Source: RPQJ01 sp963823535
Lineage (GTDB): Bacteria; Pseudomonadota; Gammaproteobacteria; Steroidobacterales; Steroidobacteraceae
Assembly (NCBI GenBank): GCA_963823535.1
Contig: CAWGLZ010000006.1
Location: 1,240,001-1,304,000 of the forward strand
Length of the DNA stretch: 64,000 nt
Reading direction: 5' to 3'
The notes under the pieces were generated by a model. That model worked only from the letters and a program-made list of their open reading frames with translations. It had not been told where the DNA came from and ran no database searches. Position numbers and translations under genes: made by a program. Of the stretch, positions 7,643 to 16,742 are shown one piece after another; position 1 is the first letter of the stretch, and each line of letters opens with the position of its first letter.

Positions 7643-9226
7643 ATGACCGGCACCTCTCCATGTGTACTGGCCATCGATCTCGGGACCAGCGGGCCCAAGG
7701 TCGCGGTCGTCTCGCTGCAAGGTGAACTGCTGGCCGTCGGCCGGGCGGCCGTCGAGACCCTGCATCTGGCGGGCGGGGCTGTCGAGCAGGATCCGGAGGC
7801 CATCTGGAGTGCCACCATGGGCGCCTGCCGCGAGGCGCTGCGCGCGAGTCGGGTATCCCCGGGGAACGTGGCAGCGGTCATCTGCAGCAGCCAGTACTCG
7901 TCGGTAGTGCCGGTCGACCGGCAGGGCCGGCCCACCGCCAACATGGTGCTCTGGCTCGACAAGCGCGGCGCTACCGCGAGACTGCGCGGAAAGCACGGCT
8001 TTCCGCGACGCGCCGACACGCCGCCGCAGCTGATCAACTGGCTGCGCCTGCACGGCCTGCCACCGGTAGCAGGCGGCATCTCGCTGACGCACCTGCGCCA
8101 CTTCAAGTTCGAGCGGCCTGAGATCTATGAGCGAACCGACAAGTTCCTCGAGCCGATGGACTACCTGACCCTCCGGCTCACGGGCCGGGCAACGGCCAAC
8201 CAGTGCACCGCCTTCATGTACCTGGCCACGGATAATCGCCGGCTCGACGCCCGGGATTACCACGCGGGCCTGGTCCGCCAATCGCTGGTCGATCGCGACA
8301 AGCTGCCCGATCTCGTGCCGCTCGACGCGGTGGTCGGCACCCTGCTGCCCGCGGTAGCCGACGAGCTTGGACTGTCGCCGCAGACCAAGGTCGTGACCGG
8401 TCTGAACGATACCCAGTCGGGCGGCATGGGCACTGCGGTGTTCACAGGCGATCACGCCGCGATCTCAGTCGGCAGCACGAGCGTGATGATCGCTCACGTA
8501 CCGTTCAAGCGCACCGACATCCGCCACGCGATACTGAGCCTGCCGAGCCCTGTACCCGATACCTACTTCGTCATGGCGGAGAACGGTACCGGCGGGAATA
8601 CGCTGGAGCACTTCCTCGATCGTGTCGTTTATCCGAACGATGCGTTCGGGGCGCTGACCGCCGCGAACCGCTACGAACGCCTGCAGCGAGCAGTGGGCGA
8701 GGCCCCGCCCGGCAGTGGCGGGGTGCTGTTTCTGCCGTGGCTCGGAGGCTCCATGGCCCCGGCCGCGGACGACCACGTGCGCGGCGGCTTCCTGAACGTC
8801 AGCCTGGCGACGACGCGTAGCGAGCTGGCGAGATCGGTTCTCGAGGGCGTCGCGATGAACCTGCGCTGGCTACGGGATCCCGTCGAGAAGTTCGCACGGC
8901 GACGCTTTTCGCATTTCGTCTTCTACGGCGGCGCGGCAGCGTCCCCCGCCTGGGCGCAGATCCTGGCCGACGTGCTGGATGCACCCGTGCAGCAGGCGAG
9001 GCACCCGGAGTTCATCACCTGCCTCGGGGCGGGGATGCTTGCGTTCCAGCGACTGGGGCTGCTCGGCTTCGACGACTTCGAGCGCCGCGTGCCGATCGAG
9101 CGCACCTGCGAGCCGAACCCGGCGCACCGGGCCCTCTACGACCACCTGTCCGCGCAGTTCGTCGAGACCTTCCGGCGCAACCGGCCGACCTTTCGTGCCC
9201 TCAATCGAACAGGAGCGCCGGTGTGA
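7643..9226 (+). CDS. FGGY-family carbohydrate kinase (xylulokinase-like)
   Basis: A 527-residue ATP-dependent sugar or polyol kinase. The start at 7643 gives 'CVLAIDLGTSGPKVAVVSLQ', the phosphate-1 motif at the usual N-terminal place; an upstream extension reads into pseudogene DNA. The catalytic Asp is probably Asp256 in 'TGLNDTQSGGMG', and the C-terminal 'FYGGAAASPAWAQILADVLD' with 'CLGAGMLAFQRLG' is the adenosine-binding segment. The sequence is closest in feel to the xylulokinase branch, but the substrate is not determinable. Its stop overlaps the GTG start of the phosphatase gene (GTGTGA), followed by a PLP lyase: a three-gene operon. Confidence 0.9.
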   Translation: MTGTSPCVLAIDLGTSGPKVAVVSLQGELLAVGRAAVETLHLAGGAVEQDPEAIWSATMGACREALRASRVSPGNVAAVICSSQYSSVVPVDRQGRPTANMVLWLDKRGATARLRGKHGFPRRADTPPQLINWLRLHGLPPVAGGISLTHLRHFKFERPEIYERTDKFLEPMDYLTLRLTGRATANQCTAFMYLATDNRRLDARDYHAGLVRQSLVDRDKLPDLVPLDAVVGTLLPAVADELGLSPQTKVVTGLNDTQSGGMGTAVFTGDHAAISVGSTSVMIAHVPFKRTDIRHAILSLPSPVPDTYFVMAENGTGGNTLEHFLDRVVYPNDAFGALTAANRYERLQRAVGEAPPGSGGVLFLPWLGGSMAPAADDHVRGGFLNVSLATTRSELARSVLEGVAMNLRWLRDPVEKFARRRFSHFVFYGGAAASPAWAQILADVLDAPVQQARHPEFITCLGAGMLAFQRLGLLGFDDFERRVPIERTCEPNPAHRALYDHLSAQFVETFRRNRPTFRALNRTGAPV

Positions 9227-10047
9227 CGCAATCCGACATGCATCGCTACATGCAGGTGGGCCTGGCCGCCGTGCTCGAGGCCGGACCGATCGCACTCGAG
9301 TATTTCCGCAGGCAGGTCGCGGTCGAGGACAAGCGGCACGGGGACTGCTACGACCCCGTGACGCAGGCGGACAAGCGGATCGAGGCACTGATCCGCGAGC
9401 GTTTGCTGCGGGCCTTTCCGCAGCACCGGATCGTCGGCGAAGAGTACGGCACGGTGGGCGAGGGCTCGACCTGGTGGGTGATCGACCCCATCGACGGAAC
9501 CCGGTCGTTCATCAGCGGCATGCCGACCTGGGGCATCCTGCTGGGCCTGGTCGTGGAGGATCGGCCACAGATCGGCATCGTGCACCAGCCGTTCACCGGG
9601 GAGACCTGGCTGGCCGACCCCGAGCGGGGCGCGCGGCTGCGGCTGGGCGGTACCGAGACGCCACTCAGGACCCGCACCGAGGCCACTCTGGCGGACGCGG
9701 TGCTCTACAGCACGCACCCGGGCATGTTGCAGCCGCCGGAGCTGCTGGACCGCTACGACGCGCTCGCCCGTCGTTGCCGGCTGCAGCGCTGGGGCGGCGA
9801 CTGCTATGCGTTTGCGCTGGTCGCGCAGGGCAGCATCGACCTGATGGTGGACGCCTCGCTGATGCCCTACGACATCCTGCCGCTGGTGCCGATCATCGAA
9901 GGGGCCGGCGGCGTCGTCACCGACCTGCAGGGAAAGACGCCGCTCGCGGGCGGAACCGTGATCGCCGCCGCAAACCGCGCGCTGCATGCGGCGGCACTCG
10001 AGATCATGACAGGCCGTGAGCGACCTGAAGCAGCAGGGGGACGATAG
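9223..10047 (+). CDS. Inositol-monophosphatase-family phosphatase (HisN-like)
   Basis: A 274-residue Mg-dependent sugar-phosphate phosphatase of the IMPase fold. Metal ligands are visible: Glu73/Glu74 in 'IVGEEYG', Asp88 and Asp91 in 'WVIDPIDGTRSFISG', and the later 'WGGDCYAFALVAQG' with 'LMPYDILPLVPIIEGAGG'. The 'DGTRSFISGMPTWGILLGL' form is typical of HisN histidinol-phosphatases, but no his gene is nearby, so the true substrate may be a product of the flanking kinase. GTG start is supported by AGGAG 7 bases upstream and a four-base overlap with the kinase stop; an ATG five codons later is the alternative. The next gene begins 2 bases after the stop. Confidence 0.88.
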   Translation: MTQSDMHRYMQVGLAAVLEAGPIALEYFRRQVAVEDKRHGDCYDPVTQADKRIEALIRERLLRAFPQHRIVGEEYGTVGEGSTWWVIDPIDGTRSFISGMPTWGILLGLVVEDRPQIGIVHQPFTGETWLADPERGARLRLGGTETPLRTRTEATLADAVLYSTHPGMLQPPELLDRYDALARRCRLQRWGGDCYAFALVAQGSIDLMVDASLMPYDILPLVPIIEGAGGVVTDLQGKTPLAGGTVIAAANRALHAAALEIMTGRERPEAAGGR

Positions 10048-10049
10048 CC

Positions 10050-11465
10050 ATGGACCGCGAGATGCTGGTGCGCGCCCTGTATCCCTACGCCGCCGAGTAT
10101 GGCGTGGTGAAGAAATTCCCCGAGCAGGGCCTCGATCGCGGCACCGTCCTCGAGCAGCTCCGCTCGATGGCGAAGCGCGAAGACGGCGCCTGGGAGAACG
10201 GCCGCTGTTCGGGATCCATCTACTGCGGCGAGCATGAACACTACGAATTTCTCAACGAGGTGTTCGGGCTCTTCAGCCACATGAACGCGCTGCAGCGCGA
10301 CATGTGCCCGAGCATGACGCGCTTCGAGAGCGAGATCATCGCCATGACGCTCGACATGCTGCACGGCGACGCCGTCCCGGCCGCCCATCCGTCGCAGCAG
10401 GCCTGCGGGTCGCTGGGCTTCGGCGGCACGGAGAGCATCCTGAACGCGATGCTCGCCTATCGCGACCATGCGAAGGCCATGCGCGGCGTGGCCCGGCCGC
10501 AGATGATCTGGCCCGAGACCGCGCATCCTGCCTTCACGAAGGCGGCGCACCTGTTCGGCATCGAAGTGATCGTGGCTCCGACCGATCCCGGAACGACACA
10601 GGTGGACGTGGACTTCGTGAGCGAGGCGATTACCGACCAGACGGTGGTCATCATCGGCTCCGCGGGTAATTACCCGTACGGCACCATCGACCCGATTGCC
10701 GCGCTCTCGGACCTGGCGGTGGCGCGGGGCGTGGGCCTGCACGTCGACGGCTGTCTCGGGGGTTGGATCCTGCCCTGGGGCCAGGACCTTGGCTACCCGG
10801 ACATCCCGGTGTTCGATTTCCGGTTGCCGGGGGTCACGTCCATCTCGGCGGACACGCACAAGTACGGCTACGGACTCAAGGGCACGTCGGTGCTGGCCTG
10901 GCGTGACAAATCGTACCGGCAGCATCACTACTACATGCGTCCCGACTGGAAGGGTGGCGCGTATGCCTCGCCCGGTCTCGCCGGCAGCCGCTCCGGCGGG
11001 CTCATCGCTGCCACCTGGGCGTCGATGGTGAGCCTCGGGCGGCGCGGGTATCTCGAACGCGCGAAGCGCATCTTCGACACCGCATTTGCGATGCAGGCGT
11101 CCGTGAAGCGTCACGAGGAACTGCGCCTGATGGGACGGCCGACCTTCTGCTTCTCGTTCCGGTCGGACGCGTTCGACGTCTATCACGTCAACGACTTCAT
11201 GAAGACCCGCGGCTGGCGCTTCAATGGGCAGCAGAAACCGGATGCGATCCACATGTGCGTCACCGGCCCGCAGACGCAGCCCGGCGTCGTCGAGGCCTTC
11301 GATCGCGACCTGGCGGAGGCCGTGACCTATGCACGCACGCCACCGCAGCCGACGCCCCGCAGCAGCGGCATCTACGGCGGCAGCGGCATCAATCTCGGCG
11401 ACGACCCGTCCGTGATCCAGTGGTTCTTCGCGCAGGCCATGGATGCCTTCACCGACGGGGTCTAG
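10050..11465 (+). CDS. Sphingosine-1-phosphate-lyase-like PLP-dependent enzyme
   Basis: A 471-residue group II PLP decarboxylase-fold enzyme. 'SGSIYCGEHEHYEFLNEVFG' and 'NALQRDMCPSMTRFESEIIA' are characteristic of sphingosine-1-phosphate lyases (DPL1/SPL), and the PLP lysine is Lys271 in 'SISADTHKYGYGLKGTS'. Unlike the eukaryotic enzyme there is no membrane anchor. Enzymes of this family cleave phosphorylated amino alcohols (retro-aldol) or decarboxylate amino acids. As third gene of an operon with a sugar kinase and a phosphatase it could cleave a phosphorylated amino-alcohol or amino-sugar made by the kinase; that is inference. The reading continues cleanly to the stop and 45 bases then separate it from the convergent reductase gene. 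Confidence 0.88.
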   Translation: MDREMLVRALYPYAAEYGVVKKFPEQGLDRGTVLEQLRSMAKREDGAWENGRCSGSIYCGEHEHYEFLNEVFGLFSHMNALQRDMCPSMTRFESEIIAMTLDMLHGDAVPAAHPSQQACGSLGFGGTESILNAMLAYRDHAKAMRGVARPQMIWPETAHPAFTKAAHLFGIEVIVAPTDPGTTQVDVDFVSEAITDQTVVIIGSAGNYPYGTIDPIAALSDLAVARGVGLHVDGCLGGWILPWGQDLGYPDIPVFDFRLPGVTSISADTHKYGYGLKGTSVLAWRDKSYRQHHYYMRPDWKGGAYASPGLAGSRSGGLIAATWASMVSLGRRGYLERAKRIFDTAFAMQASVKRHEELRLMGRPTFCFSFRSDAFDVYHVNDFMKTRGWRFNGQQKPDAIHMCVTGPQTQPGVVEAFDRDLAEAVTYARTPPQPTPRSSGIYGGSGINLGDDPSVIQWFFAQAMDAFTDGV

Positions 11466-11510
11466 CCGACGGCCAACGACCTGTACGCCGACGATACGGG
11501 CGAGGCGCCC

Positions 11511-12686
11511 TCAGGGTCGATTGCGCCCCAGCCGCTCGTGACTGGTGACCCAGTCGCCCGCGAGCACGGCGCTGCCGAGCGACACGTCGCCCGCGAGCAC
11601 GACGGCCGCCACGATCTCCGCCAGCCGGTCGGCCTTGTCCTTGCCGTAGCAGTCCAGCATCTCGAGGCACTCCCGCTGGGTGGGAAGCCCCGTGCCTCCA
11701 CCATACGTCGCCACGATCAATGAGGTGAGCGTCACCGACCAGTAGTAGTCGCCATTCTCGAGCAGCTGCGCGTACGTGATGCCGGCATGCGACTCCGCCA
11801 CGTTGGCGACGTCCTGCCCGGTCGCGATGAACATGGCGGCAATGCCGTTGGCCGCATGCGGGCCGTTGTAGGCCGTTCCCGCCATCAGGGCGCCCGCGTT
11901 CGACACCTGGCGGGCACGGAACAAGGTCTTCGTGTCCACGCGCATCAGGCGCTGCAGCACCTCGTTGCGGATCACGACTTCGGCCACCACGCGCCGTCCA
12001 CGAGTGCGCAGCGTGTTGAGCGCCGAGTGCTTCTTGTCGGTGTCCATGCTGCCCGAGAGCAGGTACTGCGGGTGCAGCGGATGGGTCTCCCGGATCCATT
12101 CGCAGGCGGCGTGAGTGGCCTTGCCGGTCATGTTCTGCCCGGCGGCGTCTCCCGTCGTGTAGTTGAAGCGGAGGTACAGCAGGTTCGCCAGCGGATACTG
12201 TTCGATCTCGATCAGCCGGCCGATGCTGGTCGTGGACTCTGCGGCGGCCTTGATGGCAGCGAAGCTGGCCGTCAGCCACTCGCCGAAGTCGCGTGCCGCG
12301 CGTGCGTCGCTGAACATGAAGACCGGTGCCCGCTGCATCGAGCGCTTCACCACCGTGGCCTTGACGCCACCGCACTCGGTGAGGACCCGCATGCCGCGGT
12401 TGTAGCTCGCCACCAGGGTCCCCTCCGTGGTGGCCAGCGGCACGTAGAAGTCGCCCTGCGCGTGCTCGCCGTTGACGCGCAGCGGGCCCGCGATGCCGAT
12501 CGGCACCTGGGCCACGCCGACGAAGTTCTCGATGTTGCCGGGCAGCACCTGCGGATCGAACGACAGTCGTCGGACGTGGTGCAGGTCGACGCCGGTCTGC
12601 TCCCGAAGGAACTGAGCCCGGCGCTCGGCCGCCTCGGGCGTGTAGTCGTCGGCGGGGTCGCGGGGAATCGGGGCTCGGTCGGACAT
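11511..12686 (-). CDS. Hydroxymethylglutaryl-CoA reductase, class I
   Basis: A 391-residue soluble HMG-CoA reductase, making mevalonate from HMG-CoA with two NAD(P)H. Catalytic residues can be placed: Glu88 in 'PLATTEGTLVAS', Lys218 in 'SMDTDKKHSALN', Asp292 in 'IATGQDVANVAES' and His383 in the C-terminal 'SHERLG'. The 'TDKK' and 'ENFVGVAQVPIGIAGPL' segments fit the class I (biosynthetic, NADPH-type) enzymes rather than the class II degradative ones. No membrane domain is present. Start chosen at the ATG after 'acgaggactcccg'; an upstream extension adds 28 poorly coding residues. No other mevalonate-pathway gene is in the window. Its presence is unexpected if the organism is a gammaproteobacterium, most of which use the MEP route. 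Confidence 0.93.
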   Translation of the reverse strand: MSDRAPIPRDPADDYTPEAAERRAQFLREQTGVDLHHVRRLSFDPQVLPGNIENFVGVAQVPIGIAGPLRVNGEHAQGDFYVPLATTEGTLVASYNRGMRVLTECGGVKATVVKRSMQRAPVFMFSDARAARDFGEWLTASFAAIKAAAESTTSIGRLIEIEQYPLANLLYLRFNYTTGDAAGQNMTGKATHAACEWIRETHPLHPQYLLSGSMDTDKKHSALNTLRTRGRRVVAEVVIRNEVLQRLMRVDTKTLFRARQVSNAGALMAGTAYNGPHAANGIAAMFIATGQDVANVAESHAGITYAQLLENGDYYWSVTLTSLIVATYGGGTGLPTQRECLEMLDCYGKDKADRLAEIVAAVVLAGDVSLGSAVLAGDWVTSHERLGRNRP

Positions 12687-12812
12687 CGGGAGTCCTCGTT
12701 GGGGCGGTGTCGGCTGGGTCTGCATCCTATCGGACGGCGTTCGTGGTGATCCACACTTGGCAGCCTGCACGCAGGGGCAGCATGATGCGGAGCAGCATCC
12801 GGAGCCACATCC

Positions 12813-14024
12813 ATGTTCTTCTCACTGCGCCTGCTGGCCTACCGCCTGCTCAAGCTCTTCCAGTGGCCCACCTCGCGGGTGGTGCCGATTCCGCGGCCGA
12901 CGGTATTCCTCGGACCTGACTCGGCACTCAGGCTCTGCGACACCATTGCGCAGTTCGGGCTCAGGCGCGTGCTGATCGTCACGGACGCGATCCTCGTCAA
13001 GCTCGGTCTCGTCGAACCGCTGCGGCAGGCGCTGGTCGGGCGCGGCGTCGACGTGGCCGTGCACGACGGTATCACCCCGGACCCGACGCACGACGTGCTG
13101 CAACGAGGATTCGAGGCCGCGCGCTCCCACCGCAGCGACGCGATCCTCGCGGTCGGTGGCGGCTCGGTGATCGACGCGGCCAAGGTGATCGACGCGATGC
13201 TGGTGAGCGGCAAGAGCCCGGCGAAGCTCGTCGGGATGCTCAAGGTCCGCAAGCCGATGCTGCCGCTGTTCGCCATCCCGACGACCGCTGGCACGGGCTC
13301 CGAGGTGACGGTGGCGGCGGTCGTGACCGACCCCGTCAGGCACGAGAAGGCGGCCGTGATCGATCCGAAGCTCGTGCCCACGGCGACGGCGCTGGATCCG
13401 CTGCTGATGAAGGGCATGCCGAAGCCGATCACGGCGGCGACGGGCATGGATGCGCTGACCCACGCCATCGAGTCGTACACGAACAGGTGGCCACATGCCG
13501 AGACGCCGCTGTACGCCGTGTCGGCCGTGCGGATGATCTTCGCGAACCTGCCGCGGGCCTGGGCGAACGGCGAAGACCTCGAGGCGCGCGAGTCCATGGC
13601 GCTGGCGTCATTCCATGCGGGGCTGGCGTTCACGAAGGCGTATGTCGGCTACGTGCATGCGTTCTCGCACAAGGTCGGCGGCCTGTACGGCGTGCCGCAC
13701 GGCCTCGCCAACGCGATCCTGCTGCCCTACGTGCTGGATTTCCTCAAGGGTTCGCCTCTCGGCGAGCAGCGCCTCGCGGAACTCGCGGTGGCGATCGGTG
13801 CGGGAGAAGCCTCCGAGTCCCGGGCGGCGCTGGCGCAGCGATTCGTGGATCGGGTGCGTGAACTCAACCGCACCGTCGGCATTCCGGACAAGCTCGAGGC
13901 ACTGAAACGCAGCGATATCCCGGCGGTGGCGCGTGCGGCGATGATCGAGGCGCACCGTGACTACCCGGTACCCCGCAACATGGGCCTGTCGGAAGCTGAG
14001 GCGTTGCTGCAGCGCTGCTGCTAA
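12813..14024 (+). CDS. Iron-containing alcohol dehydrogenase
   Basis: A 403-residue group III NAD(P)-dependent alcohol dehydrogenase. The nucleotide-binding 'AVGGGSVIDAAK' is at about 114-124, 'IPTTAGTGSE' at 155-164, and the metal ligands are Asp213 and His217 ('GMDALTHAIE'), His282 and His296 ('VHAFSH', 'GVPHGLAN') with the spacing seen in FucO. The N-terminus carries a short hydrophobic basic extension, 'MFFSLRLLAYRLLKLFQWPT', not usual in soluble family members and perhaps membrane-associating. Substrate unknown. It is divergent from the HMG-CoA reductase gene over about 125 bases. Confidence 0.92.
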   Translation: MFFSLRLLAYRLLKLFQWPTSRVVPIPRPTVFLGPDSALRLCDTIAQFGLRRVLIVTDAILVKLGLVEPLRQALVGRGVDVAVHDGITPDPTHDVLQRGFEAARSHRSDAILAVGGGSVIDAAKVIDAMLVSGKSPAKLVGMLKVRKPMLPLFAIPTTAGTGSEVTVAAVVTDPVRHEKAAVIDPKLVPTATALDPLLMKGMPKPITAATGMDALTHAIESYTNRWPHAETPLYAVSAVRMIFANLPRAWANGEDLEARESMALASFHAGLAFTKAYVGYVHAFSHKVGGLYGVPHGLANAILLPYVLDFLKGSPLGEQRLAELAVAIGAGEASESRAALAQRFVDRVRELNRTVGIPDKLEALKRSDIPAVARAAMIEAHRDYPVPRNMGLSEAEALLQRCC

Positions 14025-14048
14025 CGCGGCTCCTTCAGCGGCGCAGGC

Positions 14049-14996
14049 TCAGTCGAACCACAGGTACTGCCACGTCAGTGCGTAGGTATCGAGGTCACCG
14101 CCAAAGCGCGCGGTGACGCCTGTGCTCCACGCCAGCCTGATCGAGTGACGCTGGCTGATCGGCAGGGCCAGCGTGAGGCCGGCACGGCTGTTGCTCTGCC
14201 TGTTTCGGTCCGAAACGTCGTCGACGCTCGTGGTGCCGCCCGTGTACCAGGTCGCGCTCGCGCCCAGCCACAGGCGCGGTGCGAACGTGTAGCTCAGGTG
14301 GACCTGCGCCGTGCCCAGCGGTTCCTGCGAGCGTTCGTGGTTGCCGAGGAAATCGTCGTTGTCCGCGAACAGCCACACGCCGACGGCACCGTCCAGGTTC
14401 CAGCGCCCGAACCGCCGCGACCCGCCGATCTCCGGCCTGAACGCCCAGCGGTTGCTGCCGATGTTGATCAGCTTCTCGTCGAAGTACTCGCCCGTCGGCA
14501 GCACGACGAGCAGGCTTGCGCCCAGGGTCCGGTCCGGCGGTGCCCGGCTGAAGCTGGCCGCGTCCTGGGCCGAGTCTGGCAGCAGGCTCATGCTGAACCG
14601 GACCCTCGGATCGCCGATGCCGCGGCGGTCGACACGTTCGGGAACGCCATTCAGCAGGCCGGTCGCCGTACCGTCGACGAACGGTACGACGAGGCTCAGG
14701 CTCGCCACCCGGTCGGCGATCGCGAAGGTGCCGCCGAGTCCCGCGAAGACGAGGTCCGCCTCGATCTCGAAATTCTCGATGGGGGAGGAGGAATTGAGGA
14801 GCATGTCGCCCTGCGAATGGGCGAGCGATGCAAGCGCAAAACGGGCGCCGACCGGGTTCGGCGCGTACGCGCGCGCCTCCAGTTCCTGCGCGCCCGTGCG
14901 CATGGGCGCGAGCGCAAGGCACGCCAGGAGTGCAAGCCAGCCGCGGGACATCAGGTTCGTCGCCATCATCGATGGTCTGCTGTGATTCACTTTCAT
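14049..14996 (-). CDS. Outer-membrane 'MetA-pathway' family transporter-like protein
   Basis: An exported beta-barrel protein of about 315 residues, of the 'putative MetA-pathway of phenol degradation' type, thought to be outer-membrane channels for hydrophobic compounds. A signal peptide ('GWLALLACLALAPMRTGAQ') is followed by alternating amphipathic strands: 'FEIEADLVFAGLGGTFAIAD', 'LGASLLVVLPTGEYFDEK', 'GAVGVWLFADNDDF', 'LWLGASATWYTGG', ending in the aromatic 'LTWQYLWFD' expected of an outer-membrane C-terminus. Start is uncertain between 14996 (ATG), 14969 and 14966; none has a strong ribosome site. It shares a short divergent region with the phospholipase D gene, whose product is also exported. 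Confidence 0.78.
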   Translation of the reverse strand: MKVNHSRPSMMATNLMSRGWLALLACLALAPMRTGAQELEARAYAPNPVGARFALASLAHSQGDMLLNSSSPIENFEIEADLVFAGLGGTFAIADRVASLSLVVPFVDGTATGLLNGVPERVDRRGIGDPRVRFSMSLLPDSAQDAASFSRAPPDRTLGASLLVVLPTGEYFDEKLINIGSNRWAFRPEIGGSRRFGRWNLDGAVGVWLFADNDDFLGNHERSQEPLGTAQVHLSYTFAPRLWLGASATWYTGGTTSVDDVSDRNRQSNSRAGLTLALPISQRHSIRLAWSTGVTARFGGDLDTYALTWQYLWFD

Positions 14997-15162
14997 GAGC
15001 GAGCGATCGTACTTCGGGCGGCGCGCAATGTACCAGTCGCCGATGACCCACGGGACGTCGTAACGACCGACGTGCATCCAGGCCACCATCACTGGCGGTT
15101 GCGCCGCGCAGCCGAGGCCATGACAATCGACGCCCCATTCCGGCCAGACAACCCCCTGCACC

Positions 15163-16716
15163 TTGAAAATCTCCTCCGCGTTCGCCGTCTCGATTCGTCG
15201 CGCGTGGCCCGTCCTGCTGCTGCTGGCGGCGGGTTGCGCCCAGTTGCCCCCCCGTCCCGCGATGCCCCTCGAATCTGCCGTCCCGGTCGGGGCAGGCACG
15301 GAACTCGACCGTATGATCGGGCCAGCCGAGGATCAGCACCCGGGTCAGTCGGGCTTCCGGCTGGTCAGCCAGGGTCCGGAGTCGTTTGCCCTGCGCGCAC
15401 ACTCCGCGCGCATCGCGGGCCGCAGCGTGGACGTGCAGACCTACATCTGGCACGGCGACCAGACCGGTCGCGCCATCGCGCAGGTGCTGCTCAAGGCGGC
15501 GGACCGCGGCGTCCGGGTGCGCCTGCTCCTCGACGACATGGATGCGCGCGCCAAGAATGACGGGCTGGCGGCGCTGGACGCGCATCCGAACGTCGAGGTT
15601 CGCATGTTCAATCCGCTGCCCTCGCGCTCCGGCACGATGGCCGCTCTCGGCGACCTGCTGGGGGATGGCAAGCGCCTGAACCGCCGCATGCACAACAAGA
15701 CCTGGATCGCCGACAACCGCATCGCCGTCATCGGAGGGCGAAATCTCGGTGACGAATATTTCGGCGCGAGCGAGGAGGTCAACTTCGTCGACCTCGATTT
15801 TGCACTCGTCGGACCCGTGGTGCGCGACGCTTCCATGGCCTTCGATCGCTACTGGAACTCCGCGGCGGTCTATCCGGTCGCAGTCCTGAGCCCGGACGAA
15901 GTCGACGACGCCGCGCTCGAGAAACTGCGCGTCAGCCTGGCCCGCTCCTTGGACGGGGTCGCGCAGGGCAGTTTCGCGGACCTGCTCCGCCACGACGAAT
16001 CCGTGACCCGGCTCGTCTCCGGCGACGGGTCGATGCACTGGTCCGCTGACTACCGCCTCGTCGTGGACGATCCCGGCAAGATCGAGAAGGACGCCGACCG
16101 CAGCAGTTCCGACGTGCTGGCAGTCCTGGCGCCCGTCCTGCGCGATGCCGCACAGGACCTGACGATCATTTCACCGTACTTCGTGCCGAGGGATGCCGGT
16201 ACCAAGCTCCTGGCGGACGCCGCACAGGCCGGCAAGCGGGTCCGGGTGCTGACCAATTCGCTCGCCGCAAACGACGTGGCCGCGGTGCATGGAGGCTACG
16301 CCGAGTACCGCGAAACCCTGCTCGAAGGCGGCGTGCAGCTGTGGGAACTGAAACCCCTGCCGGGTGCGCCAAGCCGATCGAGCTTCCTCGGGTCGGGCGG
16401 CGCGAGCCTGCATACCAAGGGGCTGGCGGTCGACGGCACGACGGTCTTCGTGGGCAGCTACAACCTCGACCCCCGCTCGACCTCGCTCAACTGCGAGCAG
16501 GGCGTGCTGGTCCGGAGCGAGGTGCTGGCGCAGCAGTTCATGTCGCTGTTCGACCTGCAGGCCTCTGGCGAGCGCGCGTGGAAGGTCAGTCTGGTGGAGG
16601 GCGACCTGTCCTGGACGGACGGCACGGAGAGCTTCGATTCCGAGCCGAAGGCATCCGCCGGCCAGAAATTCCAGGCCTGGCTCGCCAGCTGGCTACCCAT
16701 CGAATCCCAGCTCTGA
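15163..16716 (+). CDS. Phospholipase D-family lipoprotein (cardiolipin-synthase-like)
   Basis: A 517-residue lipoprotein with two HKD motifs: His177-Lys179-Asp184 ('RMHNKTWIADNRIAVIGGRN') and His417-Lys419-Asp424 ('LHTKGLAVDGTTVFVGSYN'), so a complete phosphatidyltransferase/phosphodiesterase active site. The lipobox 'LLLLAAGC' (Cys25) places it on the periplasmic side of a membrane, unlike ClsA, which uses transmembrane helices; this is the secreted PLD/ClsC-like arrangement. Start taken at TTG because the signal sequence begins there; no clear ribosome site. It may remodel phospholipids of the envelope. The convergent LysR gene follows after 26 bases. Confidence 0.9.
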   Translation: MKISSAFAVSIRRAWPVLLLLAAGCAQLPPRPAMPLESAVPVGAGTELDRMIGPAEDQHPGQSGFRLVSQGPESFALRAHSARIAGRSVDVQTYIWHGDQTGRAIAQVLLKAADRGVRVRLLLDDMDARAKNDGLAALDAHPNVEVRMFNPLPSRSGTMAALGDLLGDGKRLNRRMHNKTWIADNRIAVIGGRNLGDEYFGASEEVNFVDLDFALVGPVVRDASMAFDRYWNSAAVYPVAVLSPDEVDDAALEKLRVSLARSLDGVAQGSFADLLRHDESVTRLVSGDGSMHWSADYRLVVDDPGKIEKDADRSSSDVLAVLAPVLRDAAQDLTIISPYFVPRDAGTKLLADAAQAGKRVRVLTNSLAANDVAAVHGGYAEYRETLLEGGVQLWELKPLPGAPSRSSFLGSGGASLHTKGLAVDGTTVFVGSYNLDPRSTSLNCEQGVLVRSEVLAQQFMSLFDLQASGERAWKVSLVEGDLSWTDGTESFDSEPKASAGQKFQAWLASWLPIESQL

Positions 16717-16742
16717 GCATTCGTCCCCGCGGACGCCATTCC

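Noticed and set aside
9223..10047. Naming the phosphatase hisN as histidine biosynthesis
   Set aside because: Motifs are HisN-like but it is embedded with a sugar kinase and PLP lyase and no his gene is present, so the substrate is open.
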